This document shows, piece after piece, positions 32,846-41,104 of a DNA stretch of 47,405 nucleotides. Below the pieces are notes generated by a model. The model saw nothing but the letters and a program-made list of their open reading frames with translations, did not search any database and was not told the DNA's origin. The stretch lies in NCBI GenBank assembly GCA_024276675.1, contig JAJRWT010000015.1:1-47405 (forward strand), in the 5' to 3' direction. Every line of letters begins with the position of its first letter. Positions within the stretch are counted from its first letter, which is position 1. Source of the stretch: Myxococcota bacterium. GTDB lineage: Bacteria > Myxococcota_A > UBA796 > JAFGLY01. The position numbers and the translations under genes are program-made.

Positions 32846-33165
32846 CGGAACGCCTGGAACTCCGGTAGGTTCGTCAGGGAGACGCTTTGAATATCGTCGG
32901 GGTCGCCCTTCCTCGCGCAGCGCAGGACCTGGGTTTCCAGCCAGAAGGAGTTCTGTCGGTCGGCTCTCGCCCCCTCTGGCCCCTGCCTGGTGAGCGCGTG
33001 CTGGGGGGACGCCGGTTGGATGCCTTGTGCCACTGGGGGAGCAGGTTCCTCTTCCCCGGAGGGCGTAGGCCGTTTGCAGTCCGAGAGCAACAGGAAGCAG
33101 GAAAACAGGCAGCACCAGAAAGGCGAGAACTCCCGTTGTAGATTGTGCCTGGCGGGATGGTTCAT
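32842..33165 (-). CDS. Small lipoprotein of unknown function
   Basis: 107 residues. The N-terminus is a lipoprotein signal: basic residues (PARHNLQR), a hydrophobic core (FWCCLFSCFLLL) and a lipobox-like LLSDC. The mature part is Pro/Glu/Gln-rich then charged, with no family I recognise. The ATG has GGAG about ten bases upstream. The stop overlaps the GNAT start (ATGA), so the two are co-translated. It is the first gene of the minus-strand cluster that runs to the ThiS/MoaD gene. Confidence 0.65.
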   Translation of the reverse strand: MNHPARHNLQREFSPFWCCLFSCFLLLSDCKRPTPSGEEEPAPPVAQGIQPASPQHALTRQGPEGARADRQNSFWLETQVLRCARKGDPDDIQSVSLTNLPEFQAFR

Positions 33166-33217
33166 GTCTTGTTTTCTCCGGATCTGCCCGGGGCGACTAC
33201 GGGGGTCGTGCCGCTGG

Positions 33218-33223
33218 ATTATA
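33218..33223 (-). promoter_or_regulatory. Candidate -10 box for the lipoprotein-GNAT unit
   Basis: On the minus strand TATAAT is exact and preceded by TGTA, an extended -10-like context. It lies about 50 bases before the lipoprotein ATG. No good -35 is seen at 17 bases; that position falls in a hairpin sequence. Confidence 0.4.
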
Positions 33224-33236
33224 TACAAAAAAGGGT

Positions 33237-33272
33237 GCAAAGAAAGCCACCAAAGGTTTTTGGCAACTTTGC
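33237..33272. promoter_or_regulatory. Bipartite inverted repeat overlapping the divergent promoter region
   Basis: GCAAAG (33237-33242) pairs with CTTTGC (33267-33272), and inside it GCCA (33246-33249) pairs with TGGC (33261-33264). It covers the -35 position of the minus-strand promoter and lies about 85 bases before the GAF-PAS kinase gene, so it could be a shared operator. Confidence 0.35.
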
Positions 33273-33354
33273 CGGGGTCAACTCTTGGCCCCCCGCCCAC
33301 CTCCTGTCCGCCAACCTGCTTCGGCCCTGAACAACGACGAGAAGCGAGCAGACC

Positions 33355-35199
33355 ATGGCACGAGAGTCCCACAGCGGAAACCCGCCCAACGAGATGCTGG
33401 TCCACCTGGGCAGCCAGGTGGCCAGGGCCGCCGAAGCCAGAAGTGGAACTGCCCATCGTGAGAGGCAGGTACTGGAGGCCATCAACACGGTGCTGCACAA
33501 GGCCCTGATGTGCCATTCGCAGGCGGACCTGGCCCACACCTGTCTGAACGTGGCCCAGGATCTGACGGGGGCTGCCTTCGGTTTCATGGGCCTGCTCAAC
33601 AGTTCCGGCCGCCTGGACGTCGTCGCCATCACGGATCCCGGCTGGAGTGCCTGCCACATGGCGGATCCGGACCTGCCCCGGAGAATTCGCAACATGAAGC
33701 TCAGGGGCCTCTTCGGCTGGGTGTTGAAAAACGGCAGATCCCTGATGGCCAACGATCCCGCCACCCACCCGGTGGCTGTGGGCCTTCCCCCTGGGCACCC
33801 TCGCCTGGACAGCTTCCTGGGGGTTCCCCTCAGCCTGGCCGACGAAGCCATCGGCATCATCGGCCTTGGTAACAAGCCCGAAGGATTCCAGCAGGGCGAC
33901 CGGCTCTCGCTGGAACAGTTGTCGCCGGTAATGGTAGAGGCGCTGATGCGCAAGAGGGCGGAGTCCGCCCTGGTTTCTGCTCACGAAAACCTGGAAAGGC
34001 AGGTCCACGAGCGTACCATCGAGCTGCAACAGACAAACCAGGTTCTGCAGCGCGAGGTTGCCAGGCGGCGCAAGGTGGAAGAAAAGCTGATGCTCCGTTG
34101 GCAACGCCTTGCTGCCATCTTCAGCTCCTTTCCGGAGATTATTGCGGTCTCGGATCCCGATGATCATAGTATCCTCTTTGCCAGCGAGCCACTTGCTCGC
34201 AGGCTGGGCGGCGAGCCGCTGGGAACCCCCTGCTACCAGACAGTGTTGGGAAACGACGCACCCTGCCACAAGTGCATGGCGCAGCGGGCGGAACCTCCAG
34301 GTCAACCGCATTGCTGGGAGCATTACCACCCGGTCCATGAGCGCTACTACTTCATGGTTTCCCAGACCATCAAGTGGCCCGAAAGCCCCGAGCGTGTTCT
34401 CACCATCGCCATCGACATCAGCTCGCGCAAGCAGGCTGAGCAGGAGTTGGAGCGCTCTCGCGAAACCCTGGCTCGGAAGGCCAGGGAGCTGAAACGCTCC
34501 AACGTGGAACTGGAGCAGTTCGCCTACATGGTTTCCCACGACCTGCAGGAACCGCTTCGAGCCGTGTCGGGATTCATGGCTCTGCTCCAACGCCAGCACG
34601 CCTCGGACTTGTCGCCTTCCGCCAACGAGTTCATCCAGTACGCCAGAGACGGCGCACGGCGCATGCAGAGGATGATCGAGAACCTCCTGGAACTTTCCCG
34701 GGTGCAGATCCACGACCAGGCGCTGGCGACCGTTGACTCCAGGCAGGTTCTGCTGCAGGCGGTTGAAGCCCTCCGGATCTCCATTCAGGAATCCAGAGCA
34801 CGGGTGACCTCCGATTCACTGCCGTTGGTCATCGGGGACAGGTCGCAGATGCTGCGCCTCTTCCATAACCTCGTGGGGAACGCCATCAAGTTCGCCGGGG
34901 ATTCACCTCCCCAGGTACACGTGTCCGCCACCACCCAGGACGGTTGGGCCACGTTCACCGTGCGCGACAACGGCGTGGGCATCGACCCCAGGCACCACGA
35001 GAGGATATTCGGCGTCTTCCAGCGCCTCCGGACCCGACCGGATGTCCGTGGGGATGGCGTCGGGCTTGCCATCTGCAAGAGGATTGTCCAACTGACGGGG
35101 GGGCGGATCTGGGTGGAATCCTCACCGGGGCAGGGGGCTGCGTTCAAGTTCACCATGCCGCTGCCGGGCCCGGAGCCGTCGGGAAAGCTCATGCCGTAG
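33355..35199 (+). CDS. GAF-PAS sensor histidine kinase (phytochrome-like kinase core)
   Basis: 614 residues, no membrane helix, cytoplasmic. Residues about 45-205 are a GAF domain of the kind found in bacterial kinases (LTGAAFGFMGLLN; SFLGVPLSLADEAIGIIGLGNK). A coiled coil follows (about 210-245), then a PAS domain (250-370) carrying a Cys-rich insert CYQTVLGNDAPCHKC that may bind a metal or sense redox. HisKA: FAYMVSHDLQEPLRAV with His395. HATPase: LFHNLVGNAIKF, DNGVGID, IFGVFQRL and GDGVGLAICKRIV. No response regulator is adjacent. The stop is TAG; reading past it would run about 175 codons antisense through the next gene, which shows that TAG acts as a normal stop in this genome. Confidence 0.92.
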   Translation: MARESHSGNPPNEMLVHLGSQVARAAEARSGTAHRERQVLEAINTVLHKALMCHSQADLAHTCLNVAQDLTGAAFGFMGLLNSSGRLDVVAITDPGWSACHMADPDLPRRIRNMKLRGLFGWVLKNGRSLMANDPATHPVAVGLPPGHPRLDSFLGVPLSLADEAIGIIGLGNKPEGFQQGDRLSLEQLSPVMVEALMRKRAESALVSAHENLERQVHERTIELQQTNQVLQREVARRRKVEEKLMLRWQRLAAIFSSFPEIIAVSDPDDHSILFASEPLARRLGGEPLGTPCYQTVLGNDAPCHKCMAQRAEPPGQPHCWEHYHPVHERYYFMVSQTIKWPESPERVLTIAIDISSRKQAEQELERSRETLARKARELKRSNVELEQFAYMVSHDLQEPLRAVSGFMALLQRQHASDLSPSANEFIQYARDGARRMQRMIENLLELSRVQIHDQALATVDSRQVLLQAVEALRISIQESRARVTSDSLPLVIGDRSQMLRLFHNLVGNAIKFAGDSPPQVHVSATTQDGWATFTVRDNGVGIDPRHHERIFGVFQRLRTRPDVRGDGVGLAICKRIVQLTGGRIWVESSPGQGAAFKFTMPLPGPEPSGKLMP

Positions 35200-35239
35200 C
35201 TTTCACGCCGCGGGACCAGCATGAAATGTACCCCTGACT

Positions 35240-36685
35240 TCATCGCAACACCGCGACCTCTTGCAGGTTCTCGGAGAGATCTCCCAGGTGGGCACGATCC
35301 GCCAGTTCCAGGATGGCGGCGGGAATCAGGTGAGAGTCCACCGCGATGGACCCCACCAACTCTGGTTCCATCCACGAGTCGGTGCCGGGCCAGGGTGGTT
35401 CCTGCCCGGCGTCGTTGTCGGGAAAGCTGGTGGCTTCCTGGCCGGTCACGAGGGCCATGTACTGGGAGTCCGGGTTCATGCGAACGAAGCCGTGCCCAAG
35501 GTCCAGCCAGCCCCTCAAGTGGGAGCGGGCGTGGGGATAATCCGGTTGGGTCTGGATGTGATCGTCCTGTGATCCCAGTTGCATCAGCAGCATGTCCGGC
35601 TGGAGATGCTGCGCCTGCTCCAGCACCAGAGAGCCGTCGCGCAGATTCCAGAAACCCGGGATATCCTCTGGAACAGCCAGCCACTCGGGGTAGATGGCGC
35701 TGCCGAAGACCGCGTCCGTGTCTTGAAGAATGATATCCGCCAGCTCCTGGGAGGGGTAGAACACCGCCTGGCCGTCCTGGTTGCGCGGGCCCGGGATCCC
35801 GCTGACGGTGATCTCTCCGTCGTCCGGGTCGTAGCTGCCGTTGCCGTTGAAATCCAGGAAAAGGGCGCCTTCGAGTTCCTGGATGCTGTAGTCCCAGTCC
35901 GTCTCCGCGGTGACGGCGTGGGGATCGAAGTGAAGGGCCTGTTCCAGGCCATCCATGGGGCAGGTGGTCACCTGGCAGGTTCCCGGATCATAGAGGAGGT
36001 TGCCGTTCAATTCCTCGGTGACGTACTGGTCTCCCACGGGGCTCTCCCAGGCCGCGAACCAGGCAAGGGGAGGCAGATCCAGTGCATGGACAATGGCCTG
36101 AAGCGCCAGGTTGCCCCCATTTGACTGGCCCAGGATGCCCAGCTCCCCGGGCAGGGCAAACGGCAATCGGTCAAGGATTGTGAGTCCCTGGCTGTCCGCC
36201 ATTTGGCCACCGGCGTAGCGCATGACCTGGGCCGTGGCCTCTATGCTGTCCAGACCTCGAAAGTCGAAGTCGCCCCCGCTGAAGCTGCCATCGTCGGATT
36301 CCCCTCCGGGCAACAGGTAGCGCAGCATGATGTAGCCGTAGCGAGACGCCATGGGATCGGGTTCCTCCAGGGCCAGGTCCCCTGCGTCGAAGCCTCCGGG
36401 AACCAGGAGCACCACCGGTGCGCCTTCCTGGAAGCGACATGATTGAGCGGAAGGAAAGAAAAGCCTGACCGCCAGCCCCTGGTCGGGGGCCGCATCGAAG
36501 GGCAGGTAGATGGTGATGGCCCCGGCTTCGCTGGTTTCGAGGGCCGTGTCATTCCGAAGGACGGATGAGCTGTCGGCGGGCTCGCCTGAGCGTCCGAGAC
36601 AGCCTGCGAGCACCATGGATGGTATCAGGAACAGAGGGAGCATGGCTTGCGGGCGCTGCTGTCGTGACGAGGGTTCGCGCAACAA
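35240..36685 (-). CDS. Alpha/beta hydrolase-fold lipoprotein
   Basis: 481 residues. A TTG start with AGGAG upstream gives a signal peptide and lipobox VLAGC (Cys29). The mature protein reads as a serine hydrolase: VVLLVPGGFD (oxyanion strand), the nucleophile elbow LGQSNGG (Ser188) and a late DLGHGF that could supply His. An insert DFNGNGSYDPDDGE has the D-x-N-x-N-G spacing of calcium-binding loops. Probably an outer-membrane-anchored esterase- or peptidase-like enzyme; the substrate is unknown. It is divergent from the GT-C membrane protein gene. Stop TGA. Confidence 0.75.
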   Translation of the reverse strand: MLREPSSRQQRPQAMLPLFLIPSMVLAGCLGRSGEPADSSSVLRNDTALETSEAGAITIYLPFDAAPDQGLAVRLFFPSAQSCRFQEGAPVVLLVPGGFDAGDLALEEPDPMASRYGYIMLRYLLPGGESDDGSFSGGDFDFRGLDSIEATAQVMRYAGGQMADSQGLTILDRLPFALPGELGILGQSNGGNLALQAIVHALDLPPLAWFAAWESPVGDQYVTEELNGNLLYDPGTCQVTTCPMDGLEQALHFDPHAVTAETDWDYSIQELEGALFLDFNGNGSYDPDDGEITVSGIPGPRNQDGQAVFYPSQELADIILQDTDAVFGSAIYPEWLAVPEDIPGFWNLRDGSLVLEQAQHLQPDMLLMQLGSQDDHIQTQPDYPHARSHLRGWLDLGHGFVRMNPDSQYMALVTGQEATSFPDNDAGQEPPWPGTDSWMEPELVGSIAVDSHLIPAAILELADRAHLGDLSENLQEVAVLR

Positions 36686-37181
36686 AACTCCTGCATATGG
36701 GCGACAATGCGCCTGGGCTGGAGGCTATTTCAGGGAGGGCCCCAGTGGACGCCAACGTGGTGGAGGATCATGGACGACGCGGGCTCCCAGCCTGGAATTG
36801 TAATCCTTTTCCTTCGGAACCGCGGCAGCAAACGACAGAACCATGCTACGCCACCCGTGGACCGCGTTTCGGGGCATCCCGAATACCCTTATATATTCCA
36901 ACATAATCGAGCATTCGAGTCCTCCCGGATAGCGCCCACGCATGGCTCGTTGCCATGTTCCGCTGGCTGCTGTGGGGAAAGATGGCGCGGTGGCAAGCCA
37001 GCCGTCATGCTCCACGCGAACCTCGATGTCGGTTCCGCTGCCGGAAGATGGAAGAGCGGCATTTCTGGCCAAGGATGCCCACCGCGGGTATTTCATCGGC
37101 GCCCACGGTCATGGGAGCCTGCCTCGGTCAGGACCATGGCCGAAGCCCCATCGTGTATCATGTGACCTCACCGGAGGTGGG
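36686..37181. other. 496-bp divergent intergenic region
   Basis: Between the hydrolase lipoprotein (-) and the GT-C protein (+). An AT-rich stretch TTATATATTCCAACATAAT (around 36890-36908) is promoter-like. An in-frame extension of the GT-C gene back to 36942 exists, but it looks non-coding. No RNA gene is visible. Confidence 0.4.
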
Positions 37182-38987
37182 ATGGTGGCCAGGCCAGTCG
37201 GGTTTTCCGGAACGTGCTGCTGCTACGGCAGACAGGGACCTGCCGGGAATACCTCCGGCAGCACCGGTTTCTCCCGACTACTGGACAGTCCAGGGCTCTG
37301 GTTGGTCCCGGTGGTGCTGGTCGTGGTCCTGGGTTTTTCCGGCAAGCTCCCGGTCGTGGACGAAGAGTCCTACCTGTTCATGGCCAGGGAGACCCTGGCG
37401 GATCCCATGCGCCCCTATGACTGGTGGCGTGTCTGGCAACCCTGGGCCCCGGCAGGCTCCAGCTTCTTCTTCGCTCATCCACCGCTGCAATGGCTCTGGG
37501 TGGGGCTCTGCTGCCGCGTCCTGGGGAGCTGCGGCGCCGTGGATGGGCTTGTTGTGCTTCGGTTGGCGGTTTCGTTGCCTCCAGCCATGCTGTTGGGGTG
37601 GTCGGTGGCGAGCCTGGCACGCAGCAGTTCGTCTCGTCCCGGTCTGGCTTCGCTGCTCTGGATCGGCTCTCCTATCACCGTGTTGGGCCTGAGCAGCGGG
37701 TTCATGGTGGATCTGCCGGCCACGGCCATGGGCACTGCGGCCCTGGCGCTGTGGGCCAGCAGGAAACCTTCCATGAGCGATGGGGCAACAGCGGGGTCCG
37801 CGGCCTCTCCAGGAGGAACGAGCCTGGGCCTGGTGGTGGTGGGGCTGCTGCTGGGTCTGGCGGTCAGCACCAAGTACCCCATGCTGGTGCTGGCCCCCGT
37901 GCTCCTGGTGGATGCCGCACGGAGGTCCTTGCTGCGGACTTCGTGGCCGCTGTGGCTCACCTTCGTCATCACCTGGGGGGGGCTGGAATCATGGCTCTGG
38001 TATGAGTACGACCAACCCCACTTGTTGGCCGTTTTGCTTTCCGCCTCGCAGGTGGAACGTGGCGCGGTTTCCGGGCGTGCCGCCGGCTCGCTTGCCAGGT
38101 TGGGTCTGGCATTGGCTCCACTGCTCTTCGTCGGTGGATGGGGTGTCTTGAAAACCCGGCGGAAGAACTCTGCCGACCCGCCCGGCCCGCCGGGCTCGCT
38201 GAAGGAACCCCCGCTCTTCAATCGCTCGGTGTGGTTCGTTCCGATGCTGGTCCTTGGAGCGCTGCTCTGGGCGGCGCCCCAGGAGCTGGGGCCGTTTCAG
38301 TGGGGGGTGCTGCTGGTCTTCGTGTCGATGGGTTCAAGCTGGGTGGTCCTTGCGCTCTCTGCCGCCCTGTCTCGTCGTTCTCCCGGAACCGCCTTCCTGG
38401 GGCTCTGGGTTCTCATGGTGTTGGCGGGCGTGCTCGTGGGACACAACTTTGCATCGGGGCGCTACCTGCTTCCGCTCATGGCGCCACTGGCCTGCCTGGT
38501 GGCCGACCTGGTTCCTGTCTGTCCCGCTCTCCGTTGGGTGCGAGGAGTTCTGGTTCTGGCCTGGGGACTGCTGGCCATTTCCATGGGCCTTGCCGACATG
38601 CGCCTGGCGGCTGCGGCATCCCATCTCGCGGAGCAGGTGGCCTCCCGCTACCCGCCGGGTTTTTTCGTGGGCGAGTGGACCTTCAGGTGGCGCATGGAGC
38701 AAGAGGGATGGAGCCCGGTGGAATACGGTCGGAACGGTGCCGAGGGGCTGAGGGCCGGCGACCTGGTGGTGACTCCCCGGAACTCCGTGGCGGCACCGCT
38801 CCCATGGGAGAGGCTGCGCCTTGTGGAAGTGCTTGAGAGTAGCGACCGATCTCCGCTGCGCCTGGTGGATGTGCCCGGAAACATCGGATACTACGCCGAG
38901 ACCCTGGGCCCGCTGCCGGTGGGGTTGGGGCGGGAGCCCCTGGAGGTCGTGCGAGTCTACCGGGTCGTGAAGGAAACCGACCGGTGA
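37182..38987 (+). CDS. GT-C fold membrane glycosyltransferase-like protein (GT39/ArnT-like)
   Basis: 601 residues with roughly 11-12 hydrophobic segments. After the first membrane helix comes VVDEESYLFMA, the acidic loop motif (Asp-Glu) of GT-C enzymes that use polyprenyl-phosphate sugars, then the SFFFAHPPLQWLWV loop typical of ArnT/PMT relatives. A soluble C-terminal region starts near residue 520. It probably transfers a sugar from a lipid carrier on the periplasmic face, acceptor unknown. The start was chosen at the ATG with GGAGG just upstream; the open frame reaches 36942, but the extra 80 residues lack a sensible signal. Stop TGA. Confidence 0.8.
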   Translation: MVARPVGFSGTCCCYGRQGPAGNTSGSTGFSRLLDSPGLWLVPVVLVVVLGFSGKLPVVDEESYLFMARETLADPMRPYDWWRVWQPWAPAGSSFFFAHPPLQWLWVGLCCRVLGSCGAVDGLVVLRLAVSLPPAMLLGWSVASLARSSSSRPGLASLLWIGSPITVLGLSSGFMVDLPATAMGTAALALWASRKPSMSDGATAGSAASPGGTSLGLVVVGLLLGLAVSTKYPMLVLAPVLLVDAARRSLLRTSWPLWLTFVITWGGLESWLWYEYDQPHLLAVLLSASQVERGAVSGRAAGSLARLGLALAPLLFVGGWGVLKTRRKNSADPPGPPGSLKEPPLFNRSVWFVPMLVLGALLWAAPQELGPFQWGVLLVFVSMGSSWVVLALSAALSRRSPGTAFLGLWVLMVLAGVLVGHNFASGRYLLPLMAPLACLVADLVPVCPALRWVRGVLVLAWGLLAISMGLADMRLAAAASHLAEQVASRYPPGFFVGEWTFRWRMEQEGWSPVEYGRNGAEGLRAGDLVVTPRNSVAAPLPWERLRLVEVLESSDRSPLRLVDVPGNIGYYAETLGPLPVGLGREPLEVVRVYRVVKETDR

Positions 38988-39025
38988 CAGCCAGGTGGAG
39001 ATTGAAGGTCGTTGGAGGCGCCGGG

Positions 39026-39511
39026 TCACCACCCGTCGATTCCGTCCTGCCCCAGCTCCCTGGCGATTTGGTTTTGCAGTGCCAAGTAGCGTTCGCCGAT
39101 GAGGTGGGTCATGTTTTTCATGACCTTGAAGCCGATCCTGGGATGTTCTTCCAGCACCTTCATGAGATCATCCCTGTCGATACGAAGGGCGGTGCAGCGG
39201 TCGCCGGTGCAGAAGGCCGACAGCGTGTAGTTGTGGGGAGGCACGAGTCCCGACCACCCGAAGATGCTTCCAGGTTCCAGGGACATGATGGTGTTTTCCT
39301 TGACCGCGGACCTGGCGGGTAGCTTGAAGCGCAGGTCCACGTTGCCCTCCACCAGGGCGTAGATGTGATGGGCAGTATCGTTTTCGCCGAAGAGGGTGGT
39401 CTCGTTGCGGATCTTCAACTCGTCGCTGCATAGAGGCTGCAAGATGGCGAGTTCGTCGTCGTCGAGACCTTGAAACAGCTCGACGGATTTCAGAAAAACG
39501 ATTGGAACCAT
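39026..39511 (-). CDS. Cyclic nucleotide-binding domain protein
   Basis: 161 residues made of one cNMP-binding (Crp-like) beta-roll: FLKSVELFQGLDDDELAILQPLC, FGENDTAHHIYALVEGNVDL, then the phosphate-binding cassette region SLEPGSIFGWSGLVPP and the C-helix. The cassette is degenerate compared with the canonical GE-L-x-R-A pattern, so the ligand may differ or be absent. No DNA-binding domain follows, so this is a stand-alone sensor. Strong ribosome site (AAGGAGGGCACAAC). It converges with the GT-C gene, 38 bases away. Stop TGA. Confidence 0.88.
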   Translation of the reverse strand: MVPIVFLKSVELFQGLDDDELAILQPLCSDELKIRNETTLFGENDTAHHIYALVEGNVDLRFKLPARSAVKENTIMSLEPGSIFGWSGLVPPHNYTLSAFCTGDRCTALRIDRDDLMKVLEEHPRIGFKVMKNMTHLIGERYLALQNQIARELGQDGIDGW

Positions 39512-39694
39512 GTTGTGCCCTCCTTGTCGTGTGTTTGAGCGGTGGGTTCCCGAATGTGGATGATCGAGTCCTTGTTATTAACCGACCCCGTGGTTGCGTG
39601 TTCCTGGAAGCGTCTCCCTCCGCGCAGCCAGTGCCTGAGATACTGCCATGTCGAAAACAGGCGGGCGGCTTGCACGACAGGTGACGGGGTTCCT

Positions 39695-40036
39695 CTAATC
39701 ATGGCCTTTCAACCGGGTCAGCCTGGCCACCAGCCTTGCTCCGGGCTGAAGCTCCAGCGACGCCACGGTCAGTTCACCCTTGACCAGAGCAGTGCTCTCC
39801 ATCACGAGGCTCTTGCGGACACGATTCACACCAGTCATGGTTCCGGCAACCACCGCGTGGGCCACGTCCACCTGGCCATCGACCAGGCCGGCCGGGCCGA
39901 TCTCCAGCAGCTCGTCGCTGTGGATACGCCCGTGGAAGGCGCCGTCTATCCTGAAACGGCCCTCGAAGGAGAGATCGCCCTCCATGACCGTTCCCGGCCC
40001 CAGGTAGCCGCTGAGCCTGTGAATTGCGTGTTTCAT
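39695..40036 (-). CDS. Bactofilin (polymer-forming cytoskeletal protein)
   Basis: 113 residues. The right-handed beta-helix repeats of bactofilins are clear: GPGTVMEGDLSFEGRFRIDG, FHGRI, LLEIGPAGLVDGQVDVAHAVVAG and TALVKGELTVASLELQPGARL. Bactofilins polymerise without nucleotide and, in Myxococcus, scaffold the ParABS system. Its place directly after ParB on the same strand matches that role. The start was set at the ATG of MKHAIHRLSGYLG; the frame stays open upstream into a repeat region. The stop is TAG, with a sensible basic C-terminal tail before it. Confidence 0.88.
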   Translation of the reverse strand: MKHAIHRLSGYLGPGTVMEGDLSFEGRFRIDGAFHGRIHSDELLEIGPAGLVDGQVDVAHAVVAGTMTGVNRVRKSLVMESTALVKGELTVASLELQPGARLVARLTRLKGHD

Positions 40037-40125
40037 TGGATTCCGGGGGTGGCGTGGGAAGCGGCAGATGGATGTTGTCGATCCATGGTGGGGTTCTCCC
40101 GTACTCCACCGTGGACCCTGGGCCC

Positions 40126-40183
40126 GTGGGGAAGACATGGGGAAGACAGTGGGGAAGACAGTGGGGAAGACATGGGGAAGACA
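40126..40183. repeat. Tandem repeat, five 11-12 bp units, between parB and the bactofilin gene
   Basis: Five near-identical units of (G)TGGGGAAGACA in a row, lengths 12, 11, 12, 12 and 11. The minus strand reads TGTCTTCCCCA. It lies in the 156-bp gap between the ParB stop and the bactofilin start. It could be a variable-number repeat, a spacer in the polycistronic mRNA, or a protein-binding array. Confidence 0.85.
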
Positions 40184-40192
40184 GATGCTGCC

Positions 40193-41104
40193 TCAGGCCC
40201 CTTGGAGCATCCGTTCCACCAGCGCGGTGAGTTCTTCGTCGCCCCCGTAGTCGATGACGATTCTGCCGCCACCTCTGGATCGGGGACGGATCTGGACACG
40301 GGCGCCCAGGCTGCGGGTGAGCAGGTCCTGGGCGTGCCGGATTGGCGGGGGTGGTTCCAATGCCTTTGGGTCGTGGGGGTGGTTGGCCTTCTTGTTGATG
40401 GAGGCCACCATGCGCTCGGTTGCACGCACGGACAGGTCGTTGTGGACGATGGATCGAAGGACTCCAGGGATGGCCCCTGGGGAATCCAGCGAGAGGAGGG
40501 CCTTGGCATGCCCCGTACTGATCTGCCCGGCGGACAGGGCTTCCAGTGCGGGCCGGGGCAGGCGCAGGAGGCGAAGAGCGTTGGCGATGGTGCTGCGATC
40601 CCTGCCCACCAAGCGGCCGATGTCGGCCTGGCGAAGGTTGAATTCTTCTACCAGGCACTTGAAACCAATGGCTTCGTCCACCGGGTCGAGATCCTCGCGC
40701 TGGAGATTTTCCACCAGGGCCAGGATCAGGTGGGCGCCGGGCTTGCCGCTGCCCCTCGCGACGAGGACGGGTACCTCCTGGAGGCCGGCTCTTCCGGCGG
40801 CCAGCCAGCGACGTTCACCGGCGATGAGTACGTAGCTCCCGGCGTCTTCACGGACCAGGAGCGGAGAGAGCACTCCATGTTCCCGGATGGACCGGGCCAG
40901 GGAGTCCAGGGCCGATGGATCGGCCCGGGAACGCGGTTGCCGAGGGTTTCGCCTGATAGTTTCGATGGGTACGTGAAGCAGGGTCCTGGCGCCTGGCGCG
41001 CTGGTGTGGAGGACGTGATCGGGTATCAATGACGACAGGCCCCTGCCAAGGGTGGGGCCCCCGGATGCGGACCTGCTGCCGGCGGGGCGGGCCCTGGATT
41101 TCAT
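40193..41104 (-). CDS. parB: Chromosome partitioning protein ParB
   Basis: 303 residues. The N-terminal ParA-interacting tail is basic (KSRARPAGSR...GRGLSSLIP). The CTPase/ParB core has IRRNPRQPR, SIREHGVLSPLLV and GERRWLAA, then ENLQREDLDPVDEA. The helix-turn-helix for parS lies in LRQADIGRLVGRDRSTIANALRLL. The C-terminal dimerisation part is present. ParB loads at parS and slides as a CTP clamp to form the segregation complex. Its ATG overlaps the parA stop (ATGA). Full length for the family. Stop TGA. Confidence 0.96.
   Translation of the reverse strand: MKSRARPAGSRSASGGPTLGRGLSSLIPDHVLHTSAPGARTLLHVPIETIRRNPRQPRSRADPSALDSLARSIREHGVLSPLLVREDAGSYVLIAGERRWLAAGRAGLQEVPVLVARGSGKPGAHLILALVENLQREDLDPVDEAIGFKCLVEEFNLRQADIGRLVGRDRSTIANALRLLRLPRPALEALSAGQISTGHAKALLSLDSPGAIPGVLRSIVHNDLSVRATERMVASINKKANHPHDPKALEPPPPIRHAQDLLTRSLGARVQIRPRSRGGGRIVIDYGGDEELTALVERMLQGA

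Noticed and set aside
33219..34713. Long minus-strand ORF opposite the GAF-PAS kinase, in frame with the small lipoprotein
   Set aside because: Shadow of the kinase; the lipoprotein signal peptide and GGAG site set the start at 33165.
35197..35199. Complete reassignment of TAG as a sense codon in this organism
   Set aside because: Reading this TAG would extend the kinase about 175 codons antisense through the hydrolase gene; the bactofilin gene also ends sensibly at TAG. Partial suppression is kept as a hypothesis.
39490..39702. 70-codon minus-strand ORF between the cNMP-binding protein and bactofilin
   Set aside because: No ribosome site, no family resemblance, and it overlaps the strong ribosome site and start of the cNMP-binding gene.
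40126..40183. Tandem repeat as a CRISPR-like array
   Set aside because: Units of 11-12 bases abut directly with no spacers.
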